Origin: a candidate division Zixibacteria bacterium 4484_93
Lineage (GTDB): Bacteria; UBP14; UBA6098; 4484-93
NCBI GenBank assembly: GCA_002085385.1
Contig: NATO01000011.1
Span: forward strand, 1 to 14,703
Length of the DNA: 14,703 nt
Reading direction: 5' to 3'
Part shown: piece by piece, positions 13,173 to 14,703 of the stretch
Layout: the number at the start of each line of letters is the position of its first letter
How positions within the stretch are numbered: the stretch's first letter is position 1
Translations under genes and position numbers: made by a program
The notes under the pieces: model-generated
The model's input: the letters and a program-made list of their open reading frames with translations, nothing else
What the model was told of the DNA's origin: nothing
Database searches by the model: none

Positions 13173-14075
13173 GTCAGACGAACGAAGAGCTTATTAGTTT
13201 TTCTGGTAATTCTTTTTTCTGTTCCGATTGTTGCCCTTTCCCAGCAACTTGTCCCCGTTGGGAATAAGGGCTACAAAAACGACGGAGTCGAGCCCGACCG
13301 CGGGACATCGCTGACAGATTTCGTCTTCCGGATAGAATACATCGATAAGAAGGGGTTCTTCCCCGAGTATGTCTGGGCACACATAGACACCAACAACGAT
13401 AACTTCATCTCCTCTAATGAGACATTTACGATGTCGCTCGAGAAGGGCGATGATCCAAAGAAGGGGTTAGTTTTTGTCCGCAGGATGCGTCTTTCCTATC
13501 ATATCGATAGCACAAATGACCTCATCTACTATTTCAGCACAAAGACAAGGGACAAGAGAACTGCTCTGTCCGGGCAGTTTTCAGGTCCACAGATTATACC
13601 CGTTTTGAGGTTCTCTCTCTCGAGAGGAGAATGGAACACGGGGGAGGAAAAAGAGCCGATGGAGGTCGTTACTATGACCCCCAAAGAGCGGATACTGATA
13701 AAGAACACGGGCGACGGGGTGGAGAATTTTGCACTGGCAATAGATACAACAATGGGAAGCTTGTGGCTACCGGCAAAGAAAAGAACAGAGATTGCCGAGG
13801 ATAGATACCTTCTGAGTGCTCTCTTTACAAAGCCAAATGAGCTTGGTATCTCGGAGCAGGACTTCAACGAACTGGGGGACGAGGATGTCATAACCCTCGA
13901 CCTGAAGCGGGCACATGGACCTGTCTTTGGGCAAGGGAATATATCTTATGGAGAAAAACTCTCTCCGGAAGAGGAGACAGCCCTCTGGCTTTCGCTCGTT
14001 ATGCCATCCGCCTCGAGGAAAAACTGCGGTAAGGTAGAAAAGATTATTATCAAGGTTATATGTCTGGGTGAATAG
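13173..14075 (+). CDS. Secreted protein with EF-hand-like loop; start codon apparently GTC
   Basis: A frame open from 13146 to 14075 encodes a signal peptide (RRTKS then LLVFLVILFSVPIVALS, cut probably after ALS) and a secreted body. No ATG, GTG or TTG exists in frame before 13431. GTC at 13173 has GGAG exactly 8 nt upstream (13161-13164), one base from GTG; this is the start chosen, giving about 300 aa. The body starts NKGYKNDGVEPDRGTSLTDF and resembles Ig-like surface modules of the 'GYTNDGV-PDSG-T...F-F-R' type that I recall from candidate-phylum proteins. An EF-hand-like loop, DTNNDNFISSNE, lies at 13386-13421. I know no function for the second half. A sequence error at the start is possible. 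Codon use resembles its neighbours. Confidence 0.75.
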   Translation, partial: VRRTKSLLVFLVILFSVPIVALSQQLVPVGNKGYKNDGVEPDRGTSLTDFVFRIEYIDKKGFFPEYVWAHIDTNNDNFISSNETFTMSLEKGDDPKKGLVFVRRMRLSYHIDSTNDLIYYFSTKTRDKRTALSGQFSGPQIIPVLRFSLSRGEWNTGEEKEPMEVVTMTPKERILIKNTGDGVENFALAIDTTMGSLWLPAKKRTEIAEDRYLLSALFTKPNELGISEQDFNELGDEDVITLDLKRAHGPVFGQGNISYGEKLSPEEETALWLSLVMPSASRKNCGKVEKIIIKVICLGE

Positions 14076-14220
14076 ATTAAACAGGGGAGAGAGTAGAGAA
14101 TTTTTTATAGAAATTTCCCCAAAGAAGTAAAAATATACACAATGGGTGTCAGGGGAACCGCAGGAAATACTCCTTGACAGGCAACAGATGTTTCAGGAGA
14201 CAAATTAGGAGGAGATAACT
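14076..14220 (+). other. Intergenic region between two secreted-protein genes
   Basis: These 145 nt carry a T-run (14101-14106) and a weak 5-bp GGGGA/TCCCC pairing around it, not in terminator order. A perfect TTGACA (14174-14179) has no -10 at a usable distance. An excellent ribosome binding site precedes the next gene. Whether both genes share a transcript cannot be decided. Confidence 0.5.
14207..14214 (+). promoter_or_regulatory. Ribosome binding site of the surface-protein gene
   Basis: AGGAGGAG lies 6 nt before ATG 14221. It is among the strongest sites in the window and fixes the start of the following gene. Confidence 0.75.
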
Positions 14221-14703
14221 ATGAAAAGGCTTGTTATCCTGTCGATGTTTTTGCTTACCCTTTTCGGGGGATGGCTTTTCGCCGACATCCCACGGGTTAT
14301 CAACTATCAGGCAAAGTTGACGGATGCCGACGGCGTGGCTCTCAACGGGGACTATGATATCACATTCAGCATCTGGGATGATGCAACCGGTGGAACACTT
14401 CTTTGGGGACCTGAGACACACTCAGGTGTTACCGTGACCAACGGTTTGTTCGATGTGCAGCTTGGAACTATAACAGAGCTTGCCCTCTCATTTGCCGACA
14501 CATACTGGGTAGAGACCTCAATTGAAGGGACAACTCTGGCACCAAGGCAGATGCTCTCAACGGTTCCATACGCATTCAGGGCAATTTATGCGGACACAAC
14601 AGGAGCCGACAATGACTGGCAGATATCCGGAAGCGACATCTATACGGGTATCACTCCAGCACCAACAGGCAATGTCGGCATCGGGATTGCGAGTCCACTC
14701 TAC
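14221..14703 (+). CDS. Secreted surface protein, N-terminal part, cut by window edge
   Basis: 161 codons are visible and the frame is open at the edge. A signal peptide (MKRLVILSMFLLTLFGGWLFA, likely cut after LFA) is followed by DIPRVINYQAKLTDADG, DYDITFSIWDDATGGTLLW, a VTNGLFDVQLG strand, and PRQMLSTVPYAFRA at about residues 111-124. The visible end is TGNVGIGIASPLY. This matches a well-known N-terminal domain of exported proteins in Bacteroidetes-like and candidate-phylum genomes, in which the VGIG-x-x-SP motif often precedes repeats or an S74 chaperone-of-endosialidase end. That end is outside the window. It is likely outer-membrane or extracellular. Function unknown. Confidence 0.88.
   Translation, partial: MKRLVILSMFLLTLFGGWLFADIPRVINYQAKLTDADGVALNGDYDITFSIWDDATGGTLLWGPETHSGVTVTNGLFDVQLGTITELALSFADTYWVETSIEGTTLAPRQMLSTVPYAFRAIYADTTGADNDWQISGSDIYTGITPAPTGNVGIGIASPLY

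Noticed and set aside
13431..14075. ATG 13431 as the real start of the secreted-protein gene
   Set aside because: The frame upstream encodes a clean signal peptide and an EF-hand-like loop, and no ribosome binding site precedes 13431.
14086..14120. Possible terminator after the secreted-protein gene
   Set aside because: The GGGGA/TCCCC pairing is only 5 bp, encloses the T-run instead of preceding it, and has a loop of more than 20 nt.
14142..14177. 11-residue ORF (MGVRGTAGNTP)
   Set aside because: It has no ribosome binding site and no support beyond being open; chance expectation is high.
14174..14203. TTGACA as a promoter for the surface-protein gene
   Set aside because: The -35 is perfect, but no -10-like hexamer lies 15-19 nt downstream.

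Overview
This window is bacterial chromosome, probably from a Gram-negative lineage without close cultivated relatives. The evidence is the split between a conserved housekeeping operon and secreted proteins of a kind common in candidate-phylum genomes (WOR-3/TA06/Cloacimonetes-like). The partial gene at the right edge has the 'signal peptide, IP-x-x-INYQ, PRQ-x-L-x-x-VPYAFRA, VGIG-x-x-SP' layout typical of these groups. This placement is recognition from memory, not a phylogenetic result.

Positions 315-10247, all on the minus strand, hold one long translation and RNA-metabolism operon. It is read in the order rimP, nusA, infB, ylxP (DUF503), rbfA, nrnA (DHH/DHHA1), truB, ribF, rpsO, pnp. Most junctions are short gaps, abutting stop/start codons or 4-nt ATGA overlaps, so translational coupling is likely. 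It is the classic nusA-infB cluster, but ylxR and ylxQ are missing between nusA and infB, and nrnA sits between rbfA and truB. The rpsO-pnp gap carries a 34-nt element resembling a widely dispersed palindromic repeat. Beyond pnp (1-257, minus) an unrecognised reading frame without a clear start runs off the window.

The operon diverges at about 10250-10345 from a plus-strand gene. That gene encodes a NatB-like ABC-2 permease fused to a CPBP intramembrane protease, with no ATPase gene next to it. Its 3' end overlaps tail-to-tail by 92 nt the minus-strand coaX (type III pantothenate kinase).

An AT-rich divergent intergenic region (13034-13172) separates coaX from two plus-strand secreted-protein genes. 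The first has an obvious signal peptide but no ATG, GTG or TTG start; a GTC lies where the start should be, so standard gene calling would truncate it to an ATG at 13431. The promoter-like region before it has a perfect 8-bp dyad in the -35/-10 spacer. The second is the N-terminal part of a surface protein cut by the window edge.

I found no tRNA, rRNA, CRISPR array, insertion sequence or convincing intrinsic terminator. The strongest leads are the hidden 5' end of the 13173-14075 gene, the dyad in its promoter, the orphan permease-protease fusion, and the repeat in the rpsO-pnp gap. None of these amounts to a clearly new system.
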